The notes under the pieces are model-generated. The model ran no database searches, was not told the origin of the DNA, and was given only the letters and a program-made list of their open reading frames with translations. Shown in pieces: positions 12,469-21,186 of a stretch of DNA of 64,000 nt. The position numbers were made by a program, and so were the translations under genes. Origin of the DNA: an uncultured Pelagibacteraceae bacterium (GTDB lineage Bacteria > Pseudomonadota > Alphaproteobacteria > Pelagibacterales > Pelagibacteraceae); the NCBI GenBank assembly GCA_902555435.1, contig CACDRL010000001.1, positions 191,758-255,757 of the forward strand, given 5' to 3'. Each line of letters begins with the position of its first letter. The stretch's first letter is position 1.

Positions 12469-13017
12469 TTAGTTAAAAATTTTTGCACCTCTTGTCATTG
12501 CAACAGCCCCTGTTCTTGAGGTGCTTATAAGTCCCAAGGGTTTTAATTTTTTACTCATTTTATCAATCTCTCTTCTAAGCGCTGTTATTTGAATAACTGC
12601 TGATGATTTTGTTTTATCCAATACTACTGGGTTAAATTTTTTACAAGCATTTAAACATTTTTCAATTTTATTTTTTTTACCTACAATTTTAAACAAAGCC
12701 ATCTCTTTAAAAATTACATCTTTATCATCTCTTTTAAATTCACCAACTTTATGAACAGGTACTAATTTAGTTAATTGCAGTCTGATCTGATCGATTACTT
12801 GCGGTGTTCCAGTAGTAACAATTGTTATTCTTGATATATTTTTAACAGCATCGACTTCAGCTACTGCCAAAGACTCAATATTGTAACCTCTACCAGAAAA
12901 CAAACCAACCACTCTAGCAAGAACACCAGCCTCGTTGTCTACCCAAACAACAAATATATAAGTATCTGATTTTTGTTTTATAGTTGGAGAGCTATAAGCT
13001 GACTTTGATTTTGGCAT
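12469..13017 (-). CDS. ilvH: Acetolactate synthase small (regulatory) subunit
   Basis: A 182-residue regulatory subunit that binds valine and activates IlvB. An N-terminal ACT domain is clear ('FVVWVDNEAGVLARVVGLFSGRGYNIESLAV'), followed by 'ISRITIVTTGTPQVIDQIRLQLTKLVPVHKV' and the C-terminal ALS_ss_C domain. The length is a little above the usual 160-165 because of a short Ser/Lys-rich N-terminal extension. It starts five bases after the ilvB stop, so the two subunits are co-translated. Confidence 0.96.
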   Translation of the reverse strand: MPKSKSAYSSPTIKQKSDTYIFVVWVDNEAGVLARVVGLFSGRGYNIESLAVAEVDAVKNISRITIVTTGTPQVIDQIRLQLTKLVPVHKVGEFKRDDKDVIFKEMALFKIVGKKNKIEKCLNACKKFNPVVLDKTKSSAVIQITALRREIDKMSKKLKPLGLISTSRTGAVAMTRGAKIFN

Positions 13018-13022
13018 TTTGA

Positions 13023-14789
13023 TTAAACTAAGGCTTTGCCTTTTCCTTTTATTTTATTCTCTTCTTGGTCGTTTGGCCCTAAGATCATTTGATTATGAGG
13101 TTTACCAGAAGGTATCATTGGGAAGCAATTTTCATTTGGATCCACATGACAATCAAAAATAACTGGACCATTATGATCAACCATTTCCTGAATTTTTTCA
13201 TCAAGCTCTGATGGATCATCAGCTTTAATTCCTTTACAACCATAAGCATCAGCCATTTTCATAAAATCTGGTAGTGCTTCTGAGTAACTCTCAGAATAGT
13301 TCTTCTCATGAAGAAGCTCTTGCCATTGTCTTACCATTCCCATGTACTGATTATTCAAGATAAAAATCTTTATTGGTAAATTGTATTGAACAGCTGTAGA
13401 CATTTCTTGCATTGTCATTAAAACGGATGCTTCACCAGCAATATCAATAACTAATTTTTCTGGATGAGCTACTTGAACTCCAACAGCTGCAGGCAATCCA
13501 TAACCCATAGTTCCTAATCCGCCTGAAGTCATCCATCTATTTGGTTTGTTAAATTTATAATGTTGAGCGGCCCACATTTGATGCTGACCGACTTCTGTTG
13601 TTACATAAGTATCTTTATTTTTTGTTAATTCATAAAGTCTTTGAACAGCATGCTGAGGTTTTATACTATCTTCACTATTTATGAAATTTAAAGAATTTTT
13701 GTTTCTCCATTTTTGAATTTGTTCCCACCATTTTGCAACATTTGGTTTATTTGATTTACCATTTCCATTTTTCTTTTTAACAATTGTTTTGTTAACTTTA
13801 TCAATTACTTTTGCAACATCACCTACTATTGCAAGATCTACTTTAATAATTTTATTAATTGAGGATGGATCAATATCAATATGAACTTTTTTTGAATTTG
13901 GAGAGAACTCGTCAATTTTTCCAGTGATACGGTCATCAAATCTAGCACCAATGTTTATTAACAAATCACAGTCATGCATTGCATTGTTTGCTTCATATGT
14001 TCCATGCATTCCTAGCATTCCTAAAAACTGATTATCATCTCCAGGATAAGCACCTAGACCTTGTAAAGTTGAAGTGATTGGGAATCCTGTTAATTCAACA
14101 AATTTTCTTAGAGCTTCACTTGCTTTTGGTCCTGAATTTATTACACCTCCACCGCTATATATAATTGGTTTCTTTGCTTTAGATAATAAATTAATTAACT
14201 GATCGATTTCATCGGCTGAAAACTTATTATGAGATTTACCATTAGATTTTTTCTCTTTTTTTGGTTTTTTATATTTTGCTTTTGCAAATTGAATATCTTT
14301 AGGAATATCAATTAATACTGGACCGGGTCTTCCAGTTGTTGCAACCTTAAAAGCTTCATGGATAACATCAGAAAGTTCATTAATATCTTTTACTAGCCAG
14401 TTATGTTTTGTGCATGGTCTTGTAATTCCAGTTGTATCACATTCTTGAAATGCATCTGTTCCAATTAGGTGTGTTGGAACTTGACCCGAAATACAAACCA
14501 TTGGAACAGAGTCCATGTATGCATCAGTTAAAGCAGTAACTACATTGGTCGCACCAGGGCCTGATGTAACCAAAACAACACCAGGTTTTCCAGTGGATCT
14601 TGCATAACCTTCTGCTGCATGACCTGCACCTTGCTCATGTCTTACAAGAATATGTTTAATAGATGGATGATTTTTTAACTCATCATATATTGGTAGTACA
14701 GCTCCACCAGGATAGCCAAAAATATGGTTTACCTTTTGGTCTTCAAGACACTTAAATACGATTTCTGCTCCAGTTAATAATTTTGGCAT
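13023..14789 (-). CDS. ilvB: Acetolactate synthase large (catalytic) subunit
   Basis: A thiamine diphosphate-dependent enzyme of 588 residues that makes acetolactate from pyruvate. The TPP-binding Glu lies in 'HIFGYPGGAVLPIYD...HILVRHEQGAGHAAEGYARSTGKPGV'. FAD/central-domain and C-terminal TPP motifs follow ('GAYPGDDNQFLGMLGMHGT', then 'IDIAGEASVLM....LPIKIFILNNQYMGMVRQWQ'). In 'GEAS' the family's usual GDGS is changed by Asp to Glu and Gly to Ala. Two Lys/Asn/Gly-rich inserts are seen, 'KYKKPKKEKKSNGKSHNK' near residue 172 and 'VKKKNGNGKSNKPN' near 335, both at domain boundaries. No Shine-Dalgarno is visible; a promoter directly abuts the ATG. Confidence 0.96.
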   Translation of the reverse strand: MPKLLTGAEIVFKCLEDQKVNHIFGYPGGAVLPIYDELKNHPSIKHILVRHEQGAGHAAEGYARSTGKPGVVLVTSGPGATNVVTALTDAYMDSVPMVCISGQVPTHLIGTDAFQECDTTGITRPCTKHNWLVKDINELSDVIHEAFKVATTGRPGPVLIDIPKDIQFAKAKYKKPKKEKKSNGKSHNKFSADEIDQLINLLSKAKKPIIYSGGGVINSGPKASEALRKFVELTGFPITSTLQGLGAYPGDDNQFLGMLGMHGTYEANNAMHDCDLLINIGARFDDRITGKIDEFSPNSKKVHIDIDPSSINKIIKVDLAIVGDVAKVIDKVNKTIVKKKNGNGKSNKPNVAKWWEQIQKWRNKNSLNFINSEDSIKPQHAVQRLYELTKNKDTYVTTEVGQHQMWAAQHYKFNKPNRWMTSGGLGTMGYGLPAAVGVQVAHPEKLVIDIAGEASVLMTMQEMSTAVQYNLPIKIFILNNQYMGMVRQWQELLHEKNYSESYSEALPDFMKMADAYGCKGIKADDPSELDEKIQEMVDHNGPVIFDCHVDPNENCFPMIPSGKPHNQMILGPNDQEENKIKGKGKALV

Positions 14790-14794
14790 TTCGC

Positions 14795-14824
14795 AATCTA
14801 GCTGAAGTTGTGCTGATTGGTCAA
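14795..14824 (-). promoter_or_regulatory. Candidate promoter for ilvBHC placed for leaderless transcription
   Basis: On the minus strand TTGACC (14819-14824) and TAGATT (14795-14800) are 18 bases apart, and only five bases separate the -10 box from the ilvB ATG. The transcript would then begin at or next to the A of ATG. There is no ribosome binding site, which agrees with leaderless initiation. Prediction only. Confidence 0.45.
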
Positions 14825-14841
14825 GGTTAAGTATGGAAATT

Positions 14842-15750
14842 TTAAATTTTTTTTAAAAATTTGTTTAACTCTGATGGCTTAAGTTTAACCCAATCACTCA
14901 TGTGCCCTCTAGCCCATGTGCTTTGCCTTTTGGCGTATTGTCTGGTTTTTATCGATATTTTTTCTTTGATTTCTTCAATTTTTTTTTCATTATCTAAATA
15001 TTCCTGAATTTCATTTAATCCAATTGCTTTGCAAGCAGTCATTTGTTTTTTAATTTTGAGTTTTAAAAATCTTTTAACCTCATTCACAGCACCCATTTTA
15101 ATCATCTGTCCAGCTCTTTGATGAATTCTTTCAACCAACTCATCACGTGGGTAATCAATATAAATTTTGAAAAAGTCCTCTTCTAAATAATTTGATTTAG
15201 TATTTTTAAACCAATCATGAAGAGATTTTTTTGTAAACTTTTTAACTTCAAAAGCTCTTATTGATCTCTGGGTATCAGTAGGATTAATTTTATTTTTTGA
15301 AAGAGGATCTAGTTTTAATAATTGTTTATAGAATTTATTTTGACCAATTTTATTATTTAAATTTCTAATTTGATTTCTAAACCTAACAGGAATGTTTGGA
15401 ATTCGAACTAAACCATCAGTTAAAGCTTTAAAATAAAGCCCAGTCCCTCCAACTAGAATTGGTATTTTATTTCTTTTTCTAACTTCAATTATTTTCTTAT
15501 TTACAATTTTAAGCCAATCTCCAGTTGAAAAACTTTTCTTAGCATCTTGGAAACCATATAAATGATGTTTAATTGATTGATAATTTTTAGGGTCTGGTCT
15601 TGCTGACAAAACTTTAAGCTGTTTATAAACTTGCATACTGTCAGCATTAATAATTTCACCTTTAATTTTTTTTGCAAGTTGAATTGCAAAGCTTGATTTT
15701 CCAGATGCCGTAGGTCCTGAAATTAAAATTATCTTGGATTTCAAATCCAT
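14842..15750 (-). CDS. miaA: tRNA dimethylallyltransferase
   Basis: Adds a dimethylallyl group to A37 of tRNAs that read UNN codons. The 302-residue protein has the P-loop 'ILISGPTASGKSSFAIQLA' near residue 8, the 'GEIINADSMQVYKQLKVLSARP' substrate region, 'PILVGGTGLYFKALTDGL', and later 'TACKAIGLNEIQEYL' followed by 'ISIKTRQYAKRQSTWARG', which contains the conserved RQ.TW.R. Length is typical. It starts two bases after the htrA stop. Isoprenoid donor would come from the dxs/ispA pathway also present in this window. Confidence 0.97.
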   Translation of the reverse strand: MDLKSKIILISGPTASGKSSFAIQLAKKIKGEIINADSMQVYKQLKVLSARPDPKNYQSIKHHLYGFQDAKKSFSTGDWLKIVNKKIIEVRKRNKIPILVGGTGLYFKALTDGLVRIPNIPVRFRNQIRNLNNKIGQNKFYKQLLKLDPLSKNKINPTDTQRSIRAFEVKKFTKKSLHDWFKNTKSNYLEEDFFKIYIDYPRDELVERIHQRAGQMIKMGAVNEVKRFLKLKIKKQMTACKAIGLNEIQEYLDNEKKIEEIKEKISIKTRQYAKRQSTWARGHMSDWVKLKPSELNKFLKKI

Positions 15751-15752
15751 TA

Positions 15753-17168
15753 CTAATCTAATTTAACGCCGATGTATCTTCGTTGATTTTGATTGTTATA
15801 AATTGCAATTAAAATAGTTTTTTGGTTTGAGTTTACTGCTTTTTGGGAGATGTCTCTTAAATCATCTGCTGACCTAATTTTTTTCTTCTGAGCTTCAATA
15901 ATAATACTATTGATCTCAATCGAATTTACCAAAGGACTATTATTAGCCATATTGGTGATTACTAATCCTGTAGTTTGATTTGGTAATTTACGATTTTTTA
16001 TATCTTCTTTAGTTAAAGGTCTTACTGATATTCTTAAACTCTCAATAATTTCATCCAAATTATTTTCATCTTTTTTTGGATTTTCGCTTACTTTGAAATC
16101 ATCAGATGTTTCCAATCTTCCTAACAAAACTTTTTTAGTTATTTCTTTTTTATTTCTCCAAATTTTTACATCTACATTTTTACCAACATCTGTTCTGGCA
16201 ACAATTGCTGGTAACTCTTTCATTTGCTTAATCTCAACCCCATTAAACTCTAAAATTATATCTCCAGCCTGAATACCAGCTTTTTCGGAAGGACTATTTT
16301 CAGCAACACTAGCAACTAAGGCACCTCTTGGTTTATCTAGTTCTTCAGCATCAGCAATTTCTTTCGTAACATCTTGAATTCTTACACCTAACCAACCTCT
16401 TTTAGTTTCTCCAAACTCAATTAGTTGTTTAATTACTTGTTGGGCACTATTTGATGGAATTGAAAATCCTATACCGATAGAACCATTTCTTCCTAAAATA
16501 GCAGTATTAATTCCAATTACATTTCCTTCCATATCAAATAAAGGTCCACCTGAATTTCCTGAATTGATTGATGCATCTGTTTGAATAAAATCCTCATATC
16601 TTGATAATCCAATTGATCTGTTTCTCGCTGAAATAATTCCGGCGGTTACTGTTCCACCAAGACCAAATGGATTTCCAATCGCTAACACCCAATCACCAAT
16701 TCTTGCCTTATCAGAATCCCCAAAACCAACAGGTTTGAATTTCTCATCTGTTTCTAATTGTAGCACAGCAATATCCATCAAAGGATCAGCACCAAGAACC
16801 TTTGCTTTATATTCCTGGTCTCCATTAACTCTTACAATAATATCATCAGCATCTTGAATTACGTGATTATTTGTTACCACAATTCCATTTTCATCTATGA
16901 TAAATCCAGAGCCTAAAGCTGCTGATTTTCTTTCTTGAGGGGTTCCAAATTCTTTAAACATATCTTCAAATGGTGAACCTGGTGGGAATTGAAACGGAAG
17001 AGGGTTGCTATTAGTAACTACAGTAGTTGATGTAGAAATATTTACTACAGATGGCATCAGTTTTTCTGCAAGATCTGCAAATGACGCTGGAACAGGTTTG
17101 GAGTTTGATTGTATTGAAATACTTAAAGAAAATACAATTGTTAAAAATATAAGTTTTAATTTTTTCAT
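15753..17168 (-). CDS. Periplasmic serine protease/chaperone, HtrA/DegP family
   Basis: A 471-residue periplasmic protease of the Do family. A signal peptide (KKLKLIFLTIVFSLSISIQSNS) is followed by a trypsin-like domain with triad residues His102 (VTNNHVI), Asp132 (MDIAVL) and Ser206 (NSGNSGGPLFD). A clear PDZ domain follows near 265-350 ('GALVASVAENSPSEKAGIQAGDIILEFNGVEI'), then a weaker second PDZ-like region. It sits downstream of hflK-hflC and a DUF2065 gene, a common proteobacterial order, and fits envelope protein quality control. Which of DegP, DegQ or DegS is the closest relative is not clear; two PDZ domains argue against DegS. Confidence 0.95.
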   Translation of the reverse strand: MKKLKLIFLTIVFSLSISIQSNSKPVPASFADLAEKLMPSVVNISTSTTVVTNSNPLPFQFPPGSPFEDMFKEFGTPQERKSAALGSGFIIDENGIVVTNNHVIQDADDIIVRVNGDQEYKAKVLGADPLMDIAVLQLETDEKFKPVGFGDSDKARIGDWVLAIGNPFGLGGTVTAGIISARNRSIGLSRYEDFIQTDASINSGNSGGPLFDMEGNVIGINTAILGRNGSIGIGFSIPSNSAQQVIKQLIEFGETKRGWLGVRIQDVTKEIADAEELDKPRGALVASVAENSPSEKAGIQAGDIILEFNGVEIKQMKELPAIVARTDVGKNVDVKIWRNKKEITKKVLLGRLETSDDFKVSENPKKDENNLDEIIESLRISVRPLTKEDIKNRKLPNQTTGLVITNMANNSPLVNSIEINSIIIEAQKKKIRSADDLRDISQKAVNSNQKTILIAIYNNQNQRRYIGVKLD

Positions 17169-17169
17169 A

Positions 17170-17355
17170 TTAACTTTTAATTAAATAAACAATTACAAAA
17201 CCTATAACTGCAAAAATAAGTCCACCTGATCTCAGCTGACTATCTTTGATTAGTTCAAGTTTTTTAAGCATACTTTTCATTTTTGCTGGAAATAAGGCAT
17301 ATAAAATTCCCTCTATAAATAAAAAAAGACCAAAAGCTATGACTAGCTCATTCAT
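17170..17355 (-). CDS. DUF2065 (YjeT-like) small inner-membrane protein
   Basis: A 61-residue protein with two hydrophobic helices, 'LVIAFGLFLFIEGILYALFP' and 'LRSGGLIFAVIGFVIVYLI', separated by a basic loop. That layout, together with the position right after hflC, is diagnostic of the DUF2065/YjeT family; in E. coli yjeT also follows hflC. The biochemical function is unknown. It lies seven bases after hflC and two bases before htrA, so it is part of the same transcription unit. Confidence 0.9.
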   Translation of the reverse strand: MNELVIAFGLFLFIEGILYALFPAKMKSMLKKLELIKDSQLRSGGLIFAVIGFVIVYLIKS

Positions 17356-17362
17356 CTAAAAA

Positions 17363-18235
17363 TTATTGTTTAATATCGGGATTTGTATTTCCAAAAAATT
17401 TAAAAAATTCACTATCTGGAGACAAGATCATTGAGGTTTCACCCGCAGTAAATGCTTTGCTATAAGACTGCATGGATCTATAAAAAGAAAAGAATTCAGG
17501 GTCCTGACCAAAGGCATCTGCAAAGATTTTATTTCTTTCACCATCACCTTCACCCTTCATGATTTCTGATTGTTTTTGAGCATCAGCCAATATCACTGTT
17601 ACTTCTTTATCGGCTGTTGAAGTAATTGTTACTGCCATCTCAGCTCCTTTTGCTCTAAATTCCTTTGCTTCTCTTTCCCTTTCTGTCTGCATTCTTCTAT
17701 AAATTGCATCACTGTTTGCTTGTGGAAGATCTGCTCTTTTAATTCTTACATCAACAATACTAATACCAAAATTTTGTGCTTCGTTATTAACACCTTCTTT
17801 AATTAAAGACATTTGTTTTGATCTATCTTGTGATAACAAAGTTTGTAATTCTTCTTGACCCAAAACATTTCTTATTCTTGAGTTGATAATTGTAGATAAT
17901 CTTGATCTTGCAACTCTTTCATCTCCAACGGAAATATAAAATTTTAAAGGATCAACTATTTGAAATCTTGCAAACGCATCAACAATTAATCGTTTTTGAT
18001 CAGAAGCGATTACTTCCTCTGGTGGAGTGTCTAAATTTAAAATTCTTTTATCTAAATAAACAACGTTTTGAATAAATGGAATTTTAAAATTTAAACCTGG
18101 TTTCATTATAATTCTTTTTGGATCACCAAACTGAAGGATTATCGCTTGATTTACTTCTTTAACTATAATTACTGATAAATACGCTACAACACCAATTAAA
18201 ACTAATATTCCAGCTACTAATTTTCCAGCTTTCAT
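17363..18235 (-). CDS. hflC: FtsH regulator HflC (SPFH/band 7 protein)
   Basis: A 290-residue membrane protein of the SPFH family that forms, with HflK, the large cage around FtsH and modulates its proteolysis. One N-terminal membrane helix (about residues 5-25) is followed by the SPFH core, with 'VNQAIILQFGDPKRIIMKPGLNFKIPFIQNVVYLDKRILNLDTPPEEVIASDQKRLIVDAFARFQI', and a long C-terminal coiled coil ('RREREAKEFRAKGAE'-like). 'DPEFFSFYRSMQSYSKAF' is an HflC hallmark. It abuts hflK directly. FtsH itself is encoded 26 kb away in this window. Confidence 0.97.
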   Translation of the reverse strand: MKAGKLVAGILVLIGVVAYLSVIIVKEVNQAIILQFGDPKRIIMKPGLNFKIPFIQNVVYLDKRILNLDTPPEEVIASDQKRLIVDAFARFQIVDPLKFYISVGDERVARSRLSTIINSRIRNVLGQEELQTLLSQDRSKQMSLIKEGVNNEAQNFGISIVDVRIKRADLPQANSDAIYRRMQTEREREAKEFRAKGAEMAVTITSTADKEVTVILADAQKQSEIMKGEGDGERNKIFADAFGQDPEFFSFYRSMQSYSKAFTAGETSMILSPDSEFFKFFGNTNPDIKQ

Positions 18236-19342
18236 TTAATTTGTCTCTTTCTTTTTTAATTCTGGTAGCGGTAAATACGGGACCACACCTGAACCAGACT
18301 CTTTATCTATAATAATTTTATTTATATCTGCCAAAACAGTTTCCATCGTTTCTAAAAACATTCTTTCTTGAGTAACTTGTTTTGCTTTTGCATATTCATT
18401 GTAAATTGCTAAAAATCTACTAGCCTCACCTTCTGCTTTAGCAACAACCTCTTTTTTATATGCTTCTGCAGCCTGTAAAATTTTTTGTGCTTCCCCTCTT
18501 GCTCTTGGAATGACATCGTTAGCATAAGCTTCAGCTTCGTTCTTTGATCTTTCCATATCTGCTCTTGCAGCTTGAACATCTCTAAATGCATCAATTACTT
18601 GATCAGGTGGGTCGGCTTTTTGAGTTTGTACTTGTGTAATTTGAATTCCACTTTCATAATCATCTAAAATGCTTTGAATGATTTCCTGTGTCTCAATCTC
18701 AATTTTAGATCTACCTTCTGTTAAAATTGGTTGAATATCACTTTTAGCAATTACTTCCCTCATTGCTGTCTCTGCAGCAGCTTTAACAGTTCCTATAGGA
18801 TCTTGAATTTTAAATAAAAAGTTTCCTGCATCTTTGATAACCCAAAATACCGAAAAATCTATGTTTACAATATTTTCATCACCAGTAAGCATTAGGCTTT
18901 CTTGAGGAACATCAGCAACTCCCCCACCTGTAGAAAACCCACTGTCTCTCTCCGATCTAAATCCAATATCAATTCTATTTACTTTTGTTACTTTTGGAGT
19001 TTGAACAGTTTCAACTGGAAAAGGAATATGATAATTTAATCCTGGTTGCGTAGTTTTAACAAATTTTCCAAATCTAAGAACAACGCCCTGTTCATCTGGT
19101 AATACTCTATAAAGTCCGCTTGCAAGCCATACAAAAGCTAAGACTAATAAAATTAATCCAATAGATTTACCTCCAGATGATTTTCCACCGGGTAAGAATT
19201 TTTTAATCTTATCTTGAAATTCTCTTATAATTTCATCTACGTTCGGTGGTGTTGGTCCTCTTCCTGAACCATTTCCTCCACTGCCTCCTCCAGGGGGTGC
19301 ACCCCACGGGCTTCCACCTCTTCCTTTGAAATCATCTGACAT
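18236..19342 (-). CDS. hflK: FtsH regulator HflK (SPFH/band 7 protein)
   Basis: A 368-residue partner of HflC. The Gly-rich N-terminus ('GRGGSPWGAPPGGGSGGNGSGRGP') before the membrane helix near residues 60-80 is typical of HflK, as are 'GLYRVLPDEQGVVLRFGKFVKTTQPGLNYHIPFPVE' and 'LMLTGDENIVNIDFSVFWVI'. The C-terminal half is an Ala/Glu-rich coiled coil. The ORF track used a TTG two codons upstream; I take the ATG at 19342 (MSDDFKG). It is the first gene of hflK-hflC-DUF2065-htrA-miaA and is transcribed divergently from mrp. Confidence 0.96.
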   Translation of the reverse strand: MSDDFKGRGGSPWGAPPGGGSGGNGSGRGPTPPNVDEIIREFQDKIKKFLPGGKSSGGKSIGLILLVLAFVWLASGLYRVLPDEQGVVLRFGKFVKTTQPGLNYHIPFPVETVQTPKVTKVNRIDIGFRSERDSGFSTGGGVADVPQESLMLTGDENIVNIDFSVFWVIKDAGNFLFKIQDPIGTVKAAAETAMREVIAKSDIQPILTEGRSKIEIETQEIIQSILDDYESGIQITQVQTQKADPPDQVIDAFRDVQAARADMERSKNEAEAYANDVIPRARGEAQKILQAAEAYKKEVVAKAEGEASRFLAIYNEYAKAKQVTQERMFLETMETVLADINKIIIDKESGSGVVPYLPLPELKKKETN

Positions 19343-19351
19343 ATGCAAAAG

Positions 19352-19379
19352 TATATAGTGTCTTTATTATAAAAAACAA
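19352..19379 (-). promoter_or_regulatory. Candidate promoter for hflK-hflC-DUF2065-htrA-miaA
   Basis: Minus-strand TTGTTT (19374-19379) and TATATA (19352-19357) are 16 bases apart. The -10 box ends only nine bases before the hflK ATG and no ribosome binding site is seen, so the leader would be a few bases at most. Prediction only; the region is very AT-rich. Confidence 0.38.
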
Positions 19380-19393
19380 GTAATGATAGTTTT

Positions 19394-20218
19394 ATGACTG
19401 ATAAAAAGCCAGAACTTAGTGACGCAATGAAAAAGAAGCTGGAGCCTAAGAAATTTACAAAAAATCCAATCTTAGGAACAAAATTTACTATCGCAATTTC
19501 TAGTGCAAAAGGAGGTGTGGGTAAATCAACATTTGCAACAAACCTAGCTTTAGCTTTAAAAAAAGTTGGATGCAAAGTTGGATTGTTAGATGCTGATATT
19601 TATGGTCCTTCTGTACCAAAAATGTTTAACATTAATGAAAAACCAAAAAGTGATGGTCAAAAATTAGATCCTATAACAAAATATGACATTCAATGTATGT
19701 CGATTGGATTTTTAGCAGATCAGCAAACTCCGATGATTTGGCGTGGTCCAATGGTAACTAGTGCAATTAAAACTTTTACTCAAAAGGTTAATTGGAAAGA
19801 TTTAGATTTTATAATTGTTGATATGCCTCCAGGAACTGGTGATACTCAATTAACATTTTCACAAGAAATTAAAATGGATGGCGCAATCATTGTATCAACT
19901 CCACAAGAAGTTGCCCTTTTAGATGTAAAAAGAGGAATTAAAATGTTTGATAAACTTGGAGTTAAAATTTTAGGTTTAGTTGATAACATGAGTTTTTTTG
20001 TTGGAGATGATGGAAAGAAGTACAAAATATTTGGAGAAGGTGGAGTTAAAAAAACTGCTGAAGAATTTCAAAAAGATTTTTTAGGAGAAATACCAATAAA
20101 TCCTGAAGTTGGAAACTCTGGTGATCAAGGAAAACCAATAGTCGAGTCGAAACCGGACCACGAGATTTCAAAAATATATTTGGATTTTGCTGAAAAGATT
20201 AAATCAACTTATCTTTAA
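19394..20218 (+). CDS. Mrp/ApbC-type P-loop ATPase (Fe-S cluster carrier)
   Basis: A 274-residue Mrp/NBP35-family ATPase thought to carry or assemble iron-sulfur clusters. The deviant Walker A is '[21 protein letters not shown]' near residue 37, followed by '[18 protein letters not shown]', '[20 protein letters not shown]' and '[20 protein letters not shown]'. It lacks the N-terminal MIP18/DUF59 domain found in many Mrp proteins; instead there is a short Lys-rich leader of about 30 residues. Cys pairs of the classical CxxC type are not evident in the C-terminal part, which is unusual for an Fe-S scaffold. Its 3' end overlaps the convergent thyX by 20 bases. Confidence 0.92.
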   Translation: MTDKKPELSDAMKKKLEPKKFTKNPILGTKFTIAISSAKGGVGKSTFATNLALALKKVGCKVGLLDADIYGPSVPKMFNINEKPKSDGQKLDPITKYDIQCMSIGFLADQQTPMIWRGPMVTSAIKTFTQKVNWKDLDFIIVDMPPGTGDTQLTFSQEIKMDGAIIVSTPQEVALLDVKRGIKMFDKLGVKILGLVDNMSFFVGDDGKKYKIFGEGGVKKTAEEFQKDFLGEIPINPEVGNSGDQGKPIVESKPDHEISKIYLDFAEKIKSTYL

Positions 20219-21146
20219 GATCAAAAGCAGTCATTAATTCATTCCACTCTCTTTTAGAAAGACCTGAACTCTCAACATCTACATTTTCACCTTTAATAAG
20301 TTTTTGAATTATAACTTTGCCTTTTGCAGAGACCTCTGTTCCACCTACTCTATAATCCATAAATGCATCATAAGTTATTGGTACCCATTTTTTTACTGTA
20401 TCTAACATTATATCTGCATAAACTCTAATTTCGTACTGAGCATGACTGTCAGCTCTTAACCTTAAAAAATTCATTAAATTTAATAAATCGGTTTTCCAAT
20501 ACCACTGTGTATAAGTATTCAAAGTTAAGTTCATTCTTGCAAGCTCTCTTGCTAATCCTTTTTTATTCTCATCAATTGTTGAACCATCATATCTTTCATT
20601 AAGCATTGTCTCATAATTGTCATAAGTTCTCTCTGCATCACTTTTTAAAAGTTCTAGAACTTCTTCAGCCTGTTTTCCTTCAAGGACATCTCCTCTTCCC
20701 TGTCGATTGCTAGTTGACTGTGCTGCTAAATTTTCTTTAGATGGTAAGTAGAATTCTTTATCAAGAATTGAATATCTTGCAGAGTATTCATTTACATTTG
20801 CTGTTCTATGCCTAATCCACTGTCTTGCAATAAATATTGGAAGTTTAATATGATATTTAATTTCACACATTTCAAATGGCGTACTGTGCCAATGTCTCAT
20901 CAAATATTTTATCAAACCTTTGTCTGTTGAAACTTGCTTCGTCCCTTTTCCATAAGATACTCTTGCAGACTGAACTATAGAAGTATCATCTCCCATATAA
21001 TCAACCACCCTTACAAATCCATGGTCTAGGGCTGGCAGAGCTTCATAAAGTATTTTTTCAAGCTCTGGAGCGGTAACTCTTTTGGTTTGATTACTCTGAG
21101 ATTGTTGATTTTTTATTTCTTCTGATTGTTCTTTGGTTAATTTCAT
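20199..21146 (-). CDS. thyX: FAD-dependent thymidylate synthase ThyX
   Basis: Makes dTMP from dUMP using methylene-tetrahydrofolate and NADPH through flavin, replacing ThyA. The ThyX signature RHRX7S is seen as '[19 protein letters not shown]', with '[22 protein letters not shown]' before it and '[25 protein letters not shown]' after it. The ORF track extends to 21269, but that extension is antisense read-through of the ssrA acceptor piece. I place the start at the ATG at 21146 (MKLTKEQ), giving 315 residues. It is a single-gene unit, convergent with mrp and divergent from ssrA. Confidence 0.95.
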   Translation of the reverse strand: MKLTKEQSEEIKNQQSQSNQTKRVTAPELEKILYEALPALDHGFVRVVDYMGDDTSIVQSARVSYGKGTKQVSTDKGLIKYLMRHWHSTPFEMCEIKYHIKLPIFIARQWIRHRTANVNEYSARYSILDKEFYLPSKENLAAQSTSNRQGRGDVLEGKQAEEVLELLKSDAERTYDNYETMLNERYDGSTIDENKKGLARELARMNLTLNTYTQWYWKTDLLNLMNFLRLRADSHAQYEIRVYADIMLDTVKKWVPITYDAFMDYRVGGTEVSAKGKVIIQKLIKGENVDVESSGLSKREWNELMTAFDLKDKLI

Positions 21147-21154
21147 GATTATTA

Positions 21155-21184
21155 TTGAATCTGTTGAAATTACTTTTATATTAT
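21155..21184 (+). promoter_or_regulatory. Candidate promoter for ssrA
   Basis: TTGAAT (21155-21160) is followed by TATATT at 21177-21182 (16-base spacer) or TATTAT at 21179-21184 (18-base spacer). Transcription would begin near 21189, at the first hairpin of the tmRNA acceptor piece. It sits immediately upstream of the divergent thyX start. Confidence 0.5.
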
Positions 21185-21186
21185 TA

